DNA of 64,000 bases, taken from Polymyxa betae. Its lineage: Eukaryota > Endomyxa > Phytomyxea > Plasmodiophorida > Plasmodiophoridae. How positions within the stretch are numbered: the stretch's first letter is position 1; every line of letters starts with the position of its first letter. This document shows, piece after piece, positions 36,143 to 49,457 of the stretch. The notes below the pieces were generated by a model. That model worked only from the letters and a program-made list of their open reading frames with translations, had not been told where the DNA came from and did not search any database. Location of the stretch: positions 62,001-126,000 of the forward strand of contig RBZT01000657.1 in assembly GCA_003693705.1 (NCBI GenBank), given 5' to 3'. A program made the position numbers and the translations under genes.

Positions 36143-37955
36143 ATGATTGTCATACACGATAGTGAACAGCCCCTGATCGCCTCTGGCTCTTATCAAGTGA
36201 TGCCTGATTCCCTAACTGAATCACACTGGCATCAGGACCCGACGATCAGGAGGAATTTCAGATGGGCGCTAAACTGGTTCTACTTCACTCTCGGAATCAA
36301 TCTTGCTCTTCCTGTATGCCAGATTCCAGATCTAGTATCTAGTTTATACTGAGGACACCTTACAGGTGTTGCCCACCAAGATGATTTTAATGGACGAACT
36401 GAGATGTTCGCCTGCAACAATGGCTTTTGTCATGAGTTGGCTGAATATACCTTGGAGCATCAAACCGCTTTATGGATTTATTTCGGATTCAATGCCCATT
36501 CGAGGATATCGTCGTGGTCCTTACCTAAGTCTCGGATTGATTATAAACGGATTGGCCTGGGCTATGCTTTGGTATGTTGGAGCATCGCTGGGATTCTATA
36601 ACGTCTTCGCTTGGTTATTCTTATCATCACTTAGTTTGGTATAACGTCATCTTCCAATGGCTTTATTATATCTGACTACCTGCTTAGGTCATTGCAGATG
36701 CTGCAATCGATTCACTGATTGTTGATACTGTCCAGTTAGAGAGCAACAGCGAGTTGGGAGAATTGCAATCGGAGGTCTGGATATCAAGATCACTTGGCAG
36801 TTTGTTGGCTGCTCTATTCGCCGGCATCGCTATGGACCATCTGAAGATGACGTCCGAGGTTGCTTTTTGTACACGTTTCTGTCATATATTTACCTTTGAT
36901 AAAGGGTTTGTTTGGCATCGCAGCCGCCTGCGCTTTTTCGGGATTAATCGCTGTTCAATATGTTTATGAAGACAAAATTGACTTCAGGATTTATCAACGT
37001 CCTCGTGACATTATGAGGGCGCGATTTCGTGATCTACTGCAGTTTTGGTCAAAGGACACGATTTGGAAAACTTGTTTATTTGTGCTGCTGTTTTCAGCAT
37101 CTCCGACCAGCGGCGATGTTATTTTCTATTTCATGAGGTCGGTGTAAAGATTTCGATATCGGTGGTTCATTAGTTTATCTAAAGGAATTCATTGGGATTC
37201 TCGTTGTCGTTTCTCGGTGTGCTGACGATTGCGGGTTATGCATCATACATAGTCGGCTCATGGCTCTACCGTGACCACCTTCGTGACCTTCCTTTCCGTA
37301 CTCTTTTCAAAGGCACGATCTGGGTCGCATTCTTTGTAGGAATGACTACGGTTGTTTTAGTTAGAAGGTAGGTCAGCTGCCCAGCTTGCTGTGTTTCGAC
37401 AAACTAAGTGATCTCAGATGGAATTTGATAGTGTATGTCCCCGATCATGCTTTCGTGTTTGGAGACACCGTTTTCTTGGCCGTCTGCGCGTATGACCATG
37501 GATTATGTCTACCTTCTTGTTTGTGATTCTTGATGATAGTCAAATCGCATTCATGCCTATCATCGTGTTGGCAGCAAAGATGGCGCCAAAAGGAGCTGAA
37601 GGAACCATCTATAACTCTGTCATATCTGTGTCCAACTTGGGCAGTGTGATCAGTGAGTTCTCGGGCGGTATCTTGACCAAAATGCTGGGTGTCAGAGAGG
37701 ATAATTTTGAGGTATACTGTCAGAGCTATAAATGGCGCCTGTATTCAGTTGACACAGAATCTCTGGAAACTGGTCTTGATTTGCAATTTGACGACTCTGT
37801 TGCCGCTTCCATTTCTGCGAATGCTACCTGAAATCAGAGACTTACTAAAGCCTGAGCGGGTCGTTTCTACCGCACCCGCTTCTGAAGACGATATGGATGC
37901 AGACAACGGCAATGAGTTAGAAAAAAAGCCGACCGAGTTAACCCACCTACTGTAA
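36143..37955 (+). CDS. Folate-biopterin transporter (BT1 family, MFS)
   Basis: Twelve-helix MFS protein of the BT1 family found in plants, algae, kinetoplastids, oomycetes and apicomplexans, which imports folates or pterins. The N-terminal tail includes NFRWALNWFYFTLGINLALP. After an intron comes VLPTKMILMDEL and the hallmark SWLNIPWSIKPLYGFISDSM with PIRGYRRGPYL. DAAIDSLIVDTVQLESNSELGELQSEVW and GSLLAALFAG follow, matching the BT1 loop 4 pattern. The second half has ASPTSGDVIFYFM, then AAKMAPKGAEGTIYNSVISVSN and an acidic tail ending THLL. Introns lie near 36325-36366, 36640-36690, 36855-36910, 37135-37185, 37365-37420, 37490-37545 and 37710-37750. ATG 36143 starts the long tail directly. 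Confidence 0.9.
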
Positions 37956-37975
37956 TACTGTACAAGGAAATAAAT

Positions 37976-39839
37976 TTATCTATCTTGAGCCGACTCATGG
38001 TCTTCTTCGTGCTCGCTGTTGTCAAAAATAGGAACGGGCTGGGTTTCTGCATAAGCCCTTCCAAAGAACATAGGATCCTTTTCAGCCGCCTCAGCCATTT
38101 TGAGAATAGCTTCGCGAGGATCCTCCTCTCTTGCTTCATCCTTAACCACATTCGCCAAAAGATATTTCGAGTGCGTTGAGGGAAACGCTCCTTGTTTCTT
38201 ACTCGGTAACTCCGGAATTCTGCCTTTCCTCGAATCCAGCGAATCTTTTTCTCGTTGCCTCTTTTTGCTTGGTCCGCTTTCACCGATAACATGTGGAACG
38301 ACGATACGATGGAAGTCCATGGGGTCTTTCTTTTTAGGCTTTTTGCCTGCGCAAAGTAAAGCACCTTTAGTGCTCATAGTAGGATTATAAAGAACATGGA
38401 CATTGAAATCTGAACATCCAACCGCAATTTGATTGATCGATTCGTTCCAAACCGCTCTGATTGCAGCTCCATCAGAAATGAAAACCGTCTGAACAATCTC
38501 CAGATTGACCCTGTCAATAAAGACTAAACTTCCTTTTCCTTCCCCACGTTTTGCAGAGACACAGCCTATAATCAATTTCTCATCAGGCGACAGAATCACG
38601 TCAGTTTCGGGAAAGATATTTAGCAGATTGTCAAACGACTTCAGAACAGATTTGGGGTTTCGAAGATCCCAAACTTTGATGGTATTGTCACCACCACGAC
38701 TTATTAGCTGATTACAATCACCAGAGAAAACCAAACGAGACGTAGTAGTTCCTGCTTCATGAGCATTCGGAATGTAGATATCGGGCCTGATGAACCTCGC
38801 ATTGTTGCGCCAGATCTGCAGCGATCCATCGTTACAAGATGCAGAAAGGAACTTTCCATCTTTTGAAACCGCGCACGATGTAACAGGTAAACGGCCGCGA
38901 ATCGCTTTCACTTTGATGACATCGCGACATTTGGCGGTTTTATTCACATCCCAAACCCGAACAGTGCCGTCACCTGATCCTGTTATAAACATATTCGGAT
39001 CGGTCGGCAACCACTGTCCACCTAATGAAGATGTCAAGTACGACTGGAATTGATTGAAATGGTATCATACCGACACAGCCACAAACATGACCTGCAGTGT
39101 TCTTCATATCACGAAGATACATATCACCGCGGGCAAATTCAGCAACGCGTTTCCCATCACGATCGTATATTAGCGGTCGTGACGAAGCCGTTATGACCAA
39201 GACTCGATTTGGCGATGGTGAGCTATATTCCAGATTGACAACTTGGTGGCCTTCATCGGCTTCGACTTCGCGAAACGCACGTGCACGCCGATCCATTCCG
39301 TTGAAATCCCAGAGGCGCAGCATGTAATCGTAACCGCCCGAAATCAGACGGGAGCCGGCTCGGTCCAAGGTCATACTCGATACAGCTTTAGTATGTCCCC
39401 TCATGGTGATCTGATGCGAAATGGGGATTTTGTACTCGTCAATAATGGTATTATCGATGGTTAAATCAGCCGCAATGCTGTGGTTCTGATTGACAGATGG
39501 CGGTAAGGCTGGACCGAAATCGTCATCATCTTCGTCCTTGGCAAGGTTTCGTTTAGAAGGCGGCAATGCTGGATCAAAATCATCATCATCATCAGCTGGA
39601 GTAGTTGCTAGTGAGCTATGTGATGGGACGGCAGGGATCTGGAAATCTGCAAACTTCGCTGGACCCATCGAGACTGAATGCTTGTCTACAGGAGTATGGG
39701 GCTGAGAAGATGCAAGACCGAAATTAGCCCGCGACGAGTTTTCATTTGATGGTGGAGACGGCCGGGGCATTGGCCGATCCTCAGCGTATCCTCTGGAGCG
39801 ACGAAGCCGTCGCATCTCTTCAAGATCATCGTCATCCAT
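37976..39839 (-). CDS. WDR70: WDR70-like WD40 protein (Gad family)
   Basis: WD-repeat protein related to WDR70/gastrulation defective, linked in other organisms to histone ubiquitination and DNA repair. An acidic N-terminal half carries a duplicated motif, DFDPALPPSKRN and DFGPALPPSVNQ. The propeller follows: HTKAVSSMTLDRAGSRLISGG-YDYMLRLWDF, EYSSPSPNRVLVITASSRPL and, after an intron near 38990-39060, WLPTDPNMFITGSGDGTVRVWD. Further blades include SASCNDGSLQIW and SRGGDNTIKVWDLRNP. The C-terminus is basic (KKPKKKDPMDFH, the family segment) and ends in an acidic tail with TGA or TAA near 37976. ATG 39839 is used. A tiny upstream exon (MIVRISP) could add seven residues through a 37-bp intron. 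Confidence 0.9.
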
Positions 39840-40272
39840 ATCAACAAACTTTCTGTATGACGCACAAAAATAACCTTAAGTTTTCTACGGTGATATTCTG
39901 ACAATCATGGCAATTATGAACTTTAAAAAGTTGCATGACAAATACAAGGCACTTTCAGGAAACTATATGAGCTCAGTTCGGCTGTTTTTGACTAACTTTG
40001 TCACTTTAAATTTGGATAAGGCTCTTCGACGCCCCCGCTAATCTTCTTACGACAGCTGGATGCTTTAAAAGTCTTATTTACCATCTGGTAAAGATAACCT
40101 TACACTAGCCTGAAAGAAGATCAATTTCCGGTCTCCTGATCGCTCTATACCTAATGGATAATTGCATACTGCGCTTGCCGAGACCGAGTGTGTAACATTT
40201 CGGTGCGACATTTAACTACGCCTGAAAAAGTAGTACAGAGTGGGCCGGGGACGGGGTCGCCATTTCTTACTC
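39840..40272. other. Divergent promoter region of WDR70 and the prenyl synthase
   Basis: The two genes start back to back over about 430 bases. No coding frame, tandem repeat or RNA gene is visible beyond the possible tiny WDR70 exon near 39875-39905. The stretch probably contains both promoters. Confidence 0.4.
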
Positions 40273-41602
40273 ATGAGGAATGCATTATTACGACGGGCTC
40301 TGGCATCAATTCAGAATGAGATCACAGCCGCCGGTCCTGTGATTGCTCTGGGTTCGGCCCCGGCCACCCACGTTCAATTGCAGGATCGATTTGCGGCAGC
40401 ACGGTCGGTTTTCACTCAATCGCCGATCGCCTCCGTCCAGCGTCGCGTTGATCATATCATCCACGATTTACTGGCGGCTGTGGATAGCAACCTTCCAATG
40501 CTCAATTCGATTTCGTCCCTGCTGTTTGAGAGTTCTGCTGCAAAACGGATTCGCCCGTCGCTGTGTCTGCTGATGTCAAATGCCTTGTATGAGATTCGGG
40601 TTCTTAAAATTATGATTGGAATTTACATTCTCGTTAAGAAATCCTCAACTAGCCCCCGAGCCGGATACGCCGATTACAAATGTTGACATAATTGCTCAAA
40701 TATCTGAGATGATTCACGTAGCAAGTTTATTACATGACGATGTGTTGGATGGAGCAAAAACCCGACGACAACGCCCTACTGCAAATGCAACTTTTGGTAC
40801 CAAAAGGTTTTCTCTTCGCTTGACTGCCGTACTAAGTTTTACTTTTTAAGGAAATAAGGCATCGATTCTCTGTGGAGATTTTATCCTTGCTCGTTCTTCT
40901 TCGTTGCTTGCATCTCTGGGATCCTGTGAAGCCGTTTCAATAATGACGAAGATCATATCTGACTTGGTATTGATATTTAGTGTCGTGCTTACTGAATGCT
41001 CAATGCATCCGTAGGTATCTGGCGAGATCATGCAAATGAGACCGATGAATGTTGGCTCGATTGGAGATCGAATTAACTACTACATGTCGAAATCGTATCA
41101 CAAGACTGCATCATTAATGTCGAACTCCTGCAAAACAATCGCCTGCATCCGCGGCCATTCCCCCGAAATGCAAACGGCTGCTGAGGATTATGGCAAATTT
41201 CTTGGGCTTTGCTTCCAGATTACTGACGACTTGCTGGACATCGTATCTGATTGTGAAACGCTTGGCAAAAATGCAAGAATAGATTTGGCCTCTGGAGTTG
41301 CTACAGCGCCAGTTTTGTTTGCTGCAGAGCAATTTCCGCAATTAGACAAAATTCTGGAAAGAAAATTCAGTAATCCAGGAGATGTTGAAGAAACTATGGA
41401 GCTCGTTTTTAAATCCAACGGTATGTTTCGCCCACCTGCATTGTATGACATCTGAATCACGCCTTTAGGTATTGACATGACCAGAGAATTGATTAATTCT
41501 CTGGCAGGCATTGCAGTAGAATCGTTGGAGTCGTTTCCGGAATCACCACACCGGGAAGCATTATGCATCTTAATTCAAGACGTTATAAACAGGAAGTCTT
41601 AA
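40273..41602 (+). CDS. PDSS1: Long-chain trans-polyprenyl diphosphate synthase (COQ1/PDSS1 type, ubiquinone side chain)
   Basis: Builds the isoprenoid tail of ubiquinone in mitochondria. The basic N-terminus (MRNALLRRALASIQNE) is a plausible presequence. The E-isoprenyl synthase core has SSAAKRIRPSLCLLMSNAL, the first Asp-rich motif LLHDDVLDGA with TRRQRPTANATFG, and GDFILARSS. GEIMQM matches the family's GEVMQL block. The second Asp-rich motif is FQITDDLLDIVSD. The C-terminal helix ends QDVINRKS at TAA 41600-41602. Introns fall near 40590-40660, 40803-40858, 40958-41018 and 41420-41468. ATG 40273 is the first in frame. Confidence 0.92.
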
Positions 41603-41829
41603 ATGTATATTCCACAACATCATGGCCAAGGATGGAAGCATAAGAGTTTCGCAAGTTATGATTTTGAGGAATGTTTTGCTTCATATTTTGTACTATAACA
41701 TATCCTTAGAATAGAAATTTTCATTTCTACGTCATTCACAACGCTACGTTTGAGCTTGTAACCCTGATTATGGTTTTCGTATTCTTGTGAAGGAATGACC
41801 ATGAACATCTAAGAATCTGATAATCTTTA

Positions 41830-42751
41830 TCACCATCCATATTTGGCCTTGGCCATACGCCTCCTATCTTGTCCAACTGAGGCTTGCTGCCGAATTGATT
41901 CTTCCATCAGAGCGGCAGTGGTTGCCATGCTATTGATATGATGACGCCTTGATTGATTAAATGTTGCCTGTGCTGTTGATAACAGCTGTCCTTGCTTCGA
42001 CGTCCTATAACCAGTAAATCAGACGTTTTCCTGTGACAGTTTCAAAATAATTTTACCATAGACCGGCTGCAATTTCTGCTTGGATTAATTCACCTCGAGA
42101 GGCGTTAAGAGGATCAACAGGACGACTGAGTTCGAATCGTCGTAGATCGTCTTGGCTAAGCTCCATAATGTTGCCTTTCCGAAGGCCGGCGACCCAATCA
42201 TGTGGAAGATCTTCGACCATTCCAGAATTGGAGACATCGACATCCCCATTAACTTTTAGTCCAGGCGGTGGGACTAACCCTGGAGGGGGAGGGACAATAC
42301 GACCTCGAAACATGATATGAGGTAAAGGAGGTGGTTCATAATCGGGGATGGCTGATGGACCTTGCACTTCATCAACTAATAAAAGCTGTGGTGTCTCTGC
42401 AGCATGATTTGCTGTCGACTCTGTGTTGTTCTTTTCGCGATTTTGGCCGATTCCAGTTTCATTGGACGTTTTGGATTGATAGTCTCCATTTGTATCTGCT
42501 GGTTTTAAGGTATCGTTCCGTGTTTCTGTGTTTTCTTCTGTTTTAGAAACAATAGGCAGCCGGCGGCGCTTGGCGTTTTTCGGAGCCGGTAAAGAAGTTA
42601 ATCCGAGTGAGACCGGTTGTGAACTTGATATGGGATTCTCTATTTCTTCATGTAGAGAGGTTGAAGAATCCCGCTCTACAGGCAGAGCTACTGGTCCTAA
42701 GGCATCACTATGTTCTTCGTCCGAGTCGTAATACTGAACCAAAGAGTTCAT
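41830..42751 (-). CDS. PRCC: PRCC-like nuclear protein
   Basis: PRCC proteins associate with pre-mRNA splicing factors and with MAD2B. Two exons (42057-42751 and 41830-42004, intron 42005-42056) give 289 residues. The N-terminus MNSLVQYYDSDEEHSD is the acidic start typical of the family. A low-complexity middle with a basic KNAKRRRLP motif and a Pro-rich stretch (GRIVPPPPGLVPPPGLK) follows. The C-terminal conserved domain begins DWVAGLRKGNIMELSQDD and ends RRRMAKAKYGW, corresponding to the QTQAKYGF end of human PRCC. It is disordered for most of its length, so identification rests on the two ends. Confidence 0.8.
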
Positions 42752-43182
42752 CGTGATGGCAAATATTACTATAGTGATGTAGCTAGTTTTGCTGAACTAC
42801 AATAAAGCGACTGTACGCACATTTTTCAATTTTTTCCCTTTATTTTGCTATCAGTTTGACAAATGAGATCCAATATCTGTGAGCACTCGAATGAGTAGAG
42901 TCGCTCGGTTTCCAGAAAGATTATCCTCGTTCGTGTTGTAGTGGAGTGTCCAAGAGCTTGAGATCTTTGCATGTCTTAACGAACAACCACTGATTTCAGC
43001 GATGGTTTTGGTTCGGGTTTCTGTCGGCTCGGTTGATGAAGCATGGCAAAACAGTATTCGTAATAAACAACGAGTACTGTGACGTCATGCTCATGATTAC
43101 ATCAGATTGGAAAATTCATGTCGGTGACCACGATCGTAGTTTAATCTGCGATTAACGAAAATCTCGCCGCCTTCGTTGCTGT
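42752..43182. other. Divergent promoter region of PRCC and the P4-ATPase
   Basis: About 430 bases between back-to-back starts. No ORF with an ATG and protein-like composition, no repeat and no RNA fold is obvious. GT-rich and AT-rich patches alternate. Confidence 0.4.
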
Positions 43183-46100
43183 ATGCCGCAACCTCAACAA
43201 CAGCCTCAGGCCCAGGTTGTAGAAGTAACTGCACCGGGATGGGTCGAAGGGCGGCAGGATCACACATCAGATCACGATGAGGTTGCAGGAAGGACGGCGA
43301 GACAGCAGCGGGTTATTGGTACTCAGTATTCGTCAGCTGGGCGGATGGCTACAGGGGTCGATTCAGGCGAGAAACTTCGACGAGTCGAAATCATGAACTC
43401 GGCAACAAATTTATCGCAGAAGTAGTGATATTTGAAATCCAGATTAGAATGTGACATGATTCGTGTTTTAGATTCTGTAATAATACTGTTATTACCTCCA
43501 AGTATACATTATTGAACTTTATCCCAAAATGTCTGTTCGAGCAGTTTCGGCGAGTGGCCAATGTATATTTCTTGATCATTTCGTTGCTGCAGGTGCGGCG
43601 CTATAGCAATGGATGTTACGACTGTTTCGTTGAACGTTCTGCAGGTTGGAACAGATTTATCACCAACCAGCAAATATGCAACAATTGTCCCGCTGATGGG
43701 CGTCGTTAGCGTCACAATGATTAAAGAGGCTTTCGAAGATTACGTAATTCAGCGTCAAGCTGATATCCTCCATTCTTACTAAAGTGTTTCTATAGCAACG
43801 CCACATTGCTGATAAACATGTTAACTCCAATGTTGCTAAAGTTGTCGATAAAGACGGCAGCATGCTGGATGTTGCATGGCGCGATGTTCGTGTTGGCGAC
43901 ATTATCGAATTGAACGATGGCGATGGAATCTGCTGCGATGGAATCTTATTATCATCTTCACAAGAACAGGGTTTGGCGTATGTTGAAACTGCCATGCTGG
44001 ATGGGGAGGTACGTCTCTTAAAATCACACAAAACTCTCATTGACTCTAATCAAAGACAAATCTCAAAGTTCGCGAATCGATCTGGCAGACGTCCTCATTA
44101 CGAGCACCACGAGCGTTATCGAAAGTTCGAGGAAGTCTTCAATGTGAACTTCCCAATGCCAATATGTATCGATTTCGTGGGACTCTTCAAATTCAGACAT
44201 TGAACGTCGAAGATCCATCTCAGACATCTCTGGCTCCAGTCCCGATCGGGTTGCAAAACTTTCTGCTTCGAGGCAGTTTTCTTCGAAATGTCAATCTAGC
44301 CTATATGCTCGTTGCATATACTGGCGATGATACCAAACAAGTTCGAAATACTCGAGCAACACCATCGAAGCGCAGCAATATTGATCGATTAATTAATTCG
44401 ACCATCTTCCTGGTATTTCTGACCCTGTTAGCTATGTGCACTATCAGTACTGTATTGTTCTCATCCTGGGTCTCGAAACATTCTTCTGAGTACTCTGTTT
44501 GGTATCTGCCCTTTGTTGCTGCAAACGACATGAAAAGCAAACTGACCTCATTTATCACATTCTTGATCTTGTACAACAATCTGGTTCCAATCTCGCTTTA
44601 TGTCACACTAGAGCTGGTTAAGCTAGTTCAAGCCAAATTGATTGAAAGCGACATTCGAATGTTCTACAGCGCCAAGAAGATGACTGCAAGAGCGAGGACG
44701 TCGAATTTGAATGAGGATTTGGGCCAGATCGATCATATATTTAGTGACAAAACTGGAACATTAACCTGCAATGAGATGATATTCCGCCTCTGCTCTGTCA
44801 ATGGTGCTGTTTACGAAGCAATCAGTAATCGGCAGTCCAGCTTACAAGCAGTTGAAGGTGTTAAAGTACATGGTGGAGAGGAACTTCTGGAGATTCTCAC
44901 ATCGGGATATGCTGACAGTATTGAGCAAAAGTTCTTGTCTTGTATGGCGATCTGTAATACCGTTCTACCAGAGATTGTCAAGGTTGGAATTTGAGAGCCT
45001 TGAAGCAAACTGTCTCAATCGTTTGCTGTAGATTAAAGGTCGTTTAGCGACAAGATGGCAGGCGTCGTCACCTGATGAAGAGGCTCTTGTCATTGGTGCA
45101 ATCGGATTTGTATGCGAACGGATTGAGATGTTGGTTTGTGCGATTAATGCATTTATTAGGGATATCGGCTACTTCGTAGAGAGCAGGGTCAAGTGGTTAT
45201 TCAAGTTGGACAGAGAGATACTAAACCTACCGACCTCAAGTACTTTGTATTGAACGTCAATGAATTCACATCACAACGTAAATGTATGTCGGTGATTGTG
45301 AAGACACCCGATGGAGATGTCGTGCTTTATTGTAAAGGAGCTGATGATGCTATCTTGAACAAATTGAAATCTGGGCAGGAGGCCAGTATTCACACTCTGA
45401 AGAAACATTTGCATCGATTTGCTGTCAAAGGCCTTCGAACGCTGGTATTAGCTCAAGCTGCTCTGGATCCAGCTCTGTATACAGAATGGAATGAAAAGTA
45501 TCAGCAGGCACACAATTCCATATCGGACGATAAAGACGAGATTCTCGAGTCGCTGTCAGCAGAGATCGAATCGAACTTAACACTGTTAGGTGCAACAGGT
45601 ATTGAAGATCGTCTACAGAATGGAGTTCCTGAAGCTATTCAATTACTGCTGGAAGCCAATATTAAAGTCTGGGTTCTGACAGGAGATAAAGTCGAGACTG
45701 CTATCAATATTGGAAAATCATCCACCATGATAACTAATGATATGAAGATTTTGAGGTTCGCAACCGATCAAGAAGCTGAGATTGACAGTGCCTTAAAAAA
45801 ATGTGAAAGCGAGGCGAGGAATGCGAATAGGCATAAAGTCCCTTTAGCTATGGTTGTTGATGGGTTGGTCTCTGATCACTGATTCATTCCCTGGCCTAAC
45901 TGGATCTCAGGAAGGCGTTATCGCTGATAGTTGACAATGACGAAAGATCGAAAGCATTCGTTGAGATCTGCAATCTTTGTAAAACAGTGATTGCATGTAG
46001 AACGAGCCCTCGTCAGAAAGCTGGCATTGTAGCGATGGTCAAAAAGTTCATTCAACCTGAACCGATGACATTGGCTATTGGTGATGGAGCGAATGATATC

Positions 46101-47436
46101 GGAATGTTACAAGAAGCGCATGTTGGAGTTGGAATATCTGGCAATGAAGGCATGCAAGCTGTTAATGCTTCTGATTATGCAATTGCTCAATTCCGATATT
46201 TATGTCGATTAACGTTGGTTCATGGAAACTGGAGCTATCTACGAGTTAGTAAGGTGTGCGACGTCAATCTCTCATATGATGAATGTCTCATTGATGTATA
46301 ACGAATAGGTGGTATTGTACAGCTTCTACAAAAATATCAGCAATGTGTTCACACTATTCTTTTACTGCTTTTACAATGGTTATTCGGGTGCATCGCTCTA
46401 TGAATCATGGTTACAAGCTGGATGGAATGTATGCTGGACATTCCTACCTGTTGTTATATATGGAATTACAGACAAAGATTTGCATTCAACAACAATTAGG
46501 ACACATCCTCATGTCTATACTCGAGGCCAACGTCATGTTCTCTTCAATCTTAAGACCATGGCTGAATGGGTCGCCGTAGCCATTGTTCATGCTCTAATCG
46601 TATTCGGTTTGGCTGTGAGCTCGTTGAGCGGAGAGATCTCGAGCTCCGATGGAACTACCGAGGGAATGGTGTCTATAGGAACAATCGTCAATGGCTGCAT
46701 GGTCATTTTAGTCAACTTCAAGATGCTTCTTGAATCAAAGCACTGGACATCATATACGGTCGCTTCTGTTGCTTTCAGTATCGGATTCTGGTTTGCTTTC
46801 ATAGCCGTATACTCGTATATGCTGACGATCAGTTTTGATTTTTTCGGCGTTGGTATGAATATATACAGTACCATATTGCCTTGGCTTGTAATATTCCTGG
46901 CTCCGACTGCTGCTATTATGTTCGATCTAGCTGTTATGTACATACGAGATATGTATTTCCCCAATCCAATTGTTATTGCCAATGAGGTACAGAATATGGT
47001 TGGAATATTTGATGAAGACCAATCGTACTCGGACCACGAGCATGTTCTGCAGCCTCGACCATCGTATGTAGCAGCACCTGTCTTAACGCCAACGACGTCA
47101 GCGCTTAAGAAGCTGCCTGCCAAAGAAAAACCAGAAAAAACGCAAAAAGAACCTGAAAAAAAAGTTGGAAAACCCAGCAGTAAACCTGTCGAATCCAACA
47201 GGTCACGATCGCAGCAGAGTGATAAATCTGCAACATCCGAGAAATCTAATAAGACATCCAACAAAAAATCCAAACCCAAGAATAACGAAAGTAAGCACTC
47301 AAACACGCCAGAGAGAAGTCGAAGTGTGGAAAAACCTTCAAAGAACCAGAAGCGGGTAAAACCAAGGGACAACAGCTCTAAAGATCCTACACAACGTTAT
47401 AGGCCGTCATCACCATCCGATGACGCTGGTACATAG
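43183..47436 (+). CDS. P4-ATPase phospholipid flippase
   Basis: Moves phospholipids to the cytosolic leaflet. The poly-Gln/Pro-like start [11 protein letters not shown] leads into an N-terminal cytosolic tail. TM1-2 are flanked by [21 protein letters not shown] and [16 protein letters not shown]. The A-domain motif spliced as LDGETNLKVRE is correct, a P4 DGET. TM4 carries PISLYV, the P4-type PISL. The phosphorylation site is [13 protein letters not shown]. Nucleotide-binding and hinge motifs follow: [23 protein letters not shown] and [21 protein letters not shown]. The C-terminal helices are complete. The tail (about 47100-47436) is long, Lys/Ser-rich and repetitive. Many introns near 50 bp, for example one ending just before ACAAATCTCAAAG at 44056. 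A CDC50 partner is not in this window. Confidence 0.95.
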
Positions 47437-47547
47437 CATTATACCATACAGGAATAAATTAGCATACGATAGGTCAAATGTTCATCAAACTTTGGATTAA
47501 TTTTAATTGAATCGACCATGGGTTAATGTGGCGTTGTGTCTGAGAAC

Positions 47548-49457
47548 TTATTGGTTAGGATTGGCGACATTCAGGACGACACCTTTCCTAATAGTACCCC
47601 AGCCAATCAGACGCCAATGTTTGTCAACTCGCCTGCTGATAGCGAGTTTCTCGCCTTCTAATGTACAGACAGGTTGGGTTAAACCGATCTTGGCCAAGTC
47701 GTTCTTGATAGCGAGAACGGTGCCGCCTACCGATGTCGACCCGATATTGACCATGATGATCTCACCCTTGGTCAGCTTCTTCACCTTTCCCTGCTTCTTC
47801 TTGTCTGCCGAAGCATCCGTTAACTTGATACCCAGCAGACGACGCAGCAGGAAGAAGGAAATTTCCAAGCCGGTGAAGATGTTCGGTAGCTTCCCGACCT
47901 CACCTAAACGAATAACATTAGGGCCAGTACAACCACCCCGGGCCTGTACGGCGACGAACCGAGAACTTGCCCGACCAACCGATCAGCCCGAGTCAAGGTC
48001 GGGTCAATCTTCGTGCCGACTCCGATTAAACCACCGGGAACAGCATACTGAAGTTCGTTATGCTCAGCGAATAGCGAGATGATGCGGCTGTAGATGGGCG
48101 AGCACATCACAGCGCCATCTTTATCCTTGGTTACAATACCAGGACGGACCTCGATCTCGTGTCCAACACGAAGAACGCCCTGCAATAAAGAACCACCTGC
48201 GACCCCGCCACGAAGTCCATGAACCTCTTCACCTGGCTTATTGACATCGAACGAACGAATGACAATCAGCCGGGCAGTCGACGTAAAATCACGAACTGGA
48301 ATCGGAATTTTGTTCACCTAACAGAGCTATTAAGCGATCATGGCAAAACAGGTTTAACGAAACGTACGATGTGTTCACAGATAAGATCGATATTATATCG
48401 CAGCTGAGCACTAATTGGAATGATGGGTGCTGAATCAGCACACGATCCTTGAATGAAACCGCGAATCTCATCAAATTGAGCGGCAGCTTCAGCCTCCTTC
48501 ACCAGATCGATCTTGTTCTGTAAAATAATGATATTCTTTAATTTCATGATCTCAACGGCCGCAAGATGCTCTAAAGTTTGCGGCTGAGGGCACGGTTCGT
48601 TGCCTTTATCAATGTCACAAAATCGAAAGCAGAATCGGAATTAAGGACAACCTGATATGAGCAATAATGCAGCGTCCATGACAGCTGCACCGTTTAACAT
48701 GGTGGCCATGAGAATATCGTGACCAGGACAGTCAACGAATGAGACATGACGAACAAGGGTCAGACGACCACCACATCCCAGCGGGCAGATTGGGCGATCT
48801 TCCTTTGATGAACCATACGAGACATAGCGCTCAGGACGGGGCTGAATGTTTCAACATCATTCGAAGAGAAGCAAGATTGGAGATTACGACACGTACACAT
48901 CCATTCTGGCATTCGTAGATCTTAGCATTAGCATAACCAAGCTTAATGGTAATGTTACGCTCCAATTCGGTCTTAAAACGAACTGTCTGCACGCCTGCCA
49001 GAATAAGTCAAACGACCGCCAAAGAATAAGTTCAAACTAAGTTTGTTAACAGAAGAAACTGCCGAAATGAGAAACAGAAGAGATCTGAAGCGAGACCTGA
49101 GATGGCCTTGACAACAGTGGATTTTCCATGAGCGACATGACCAATGGTCCCAATATTGATCGTGGCCTGACGAGATATAACCTCTGGGCTGAGAGGTGTT
49201 AACTTCGACGGATCCAGTGTCTATAATACACTGATTAGGAATGGATGCAGAATGGTGTTAGTAATGGGACATCATACCGCCAGATCCTGCTTAGCAAGGC
49301 CATGGGTCTGCTCACTTTGACCAGCACCAGTCAGGTCATTAGCAGAGCTACCTTGAGCACGACCCTCGCTGAGGTCGGCCCCGGCCAGCGGAACGCGATC
49401 GCCCGATGCGCTGGTGACTTCTTCAGCGAATCGGACGCCCTTCTCTGGAGCCGACAT
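47548..49457 (-). CDS. EIF2S3: Translation initiation factor eIF2 gamma subunit
   Basis: GTPase subunit of eIF2 that carries initiator Met-tRNA to the 40S ribosome. A variable N-terminus of about 60 residues precedes the G1 motif [19 protein letters not shown]. The zinc-ribbon-like CPLGCGG segment, G3 [20 protein letters not shown] and G4 NKIDLV follow, then [19 protein letters not shown], a highly conserved block of this family. Domains II-III include [28 protein letters not shown] and [20 protein letters not shown]. The C-terminus ends [17 protein letters not shown]. Six or so introns lie between about 47880 and 49220. The start, [13 protein letters not shown], is the first in-frame ATG, 280 bases from DEK in the opposite direction. 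Confidence 0.96.

Noticed and set aside
46587-47372. 261-codon minus-strand frame antisense to the P4-ATPase 3' end
   Set aside because: A shadow of the basic tail; the plus strand encodes recognised flippase helices in the same bases.
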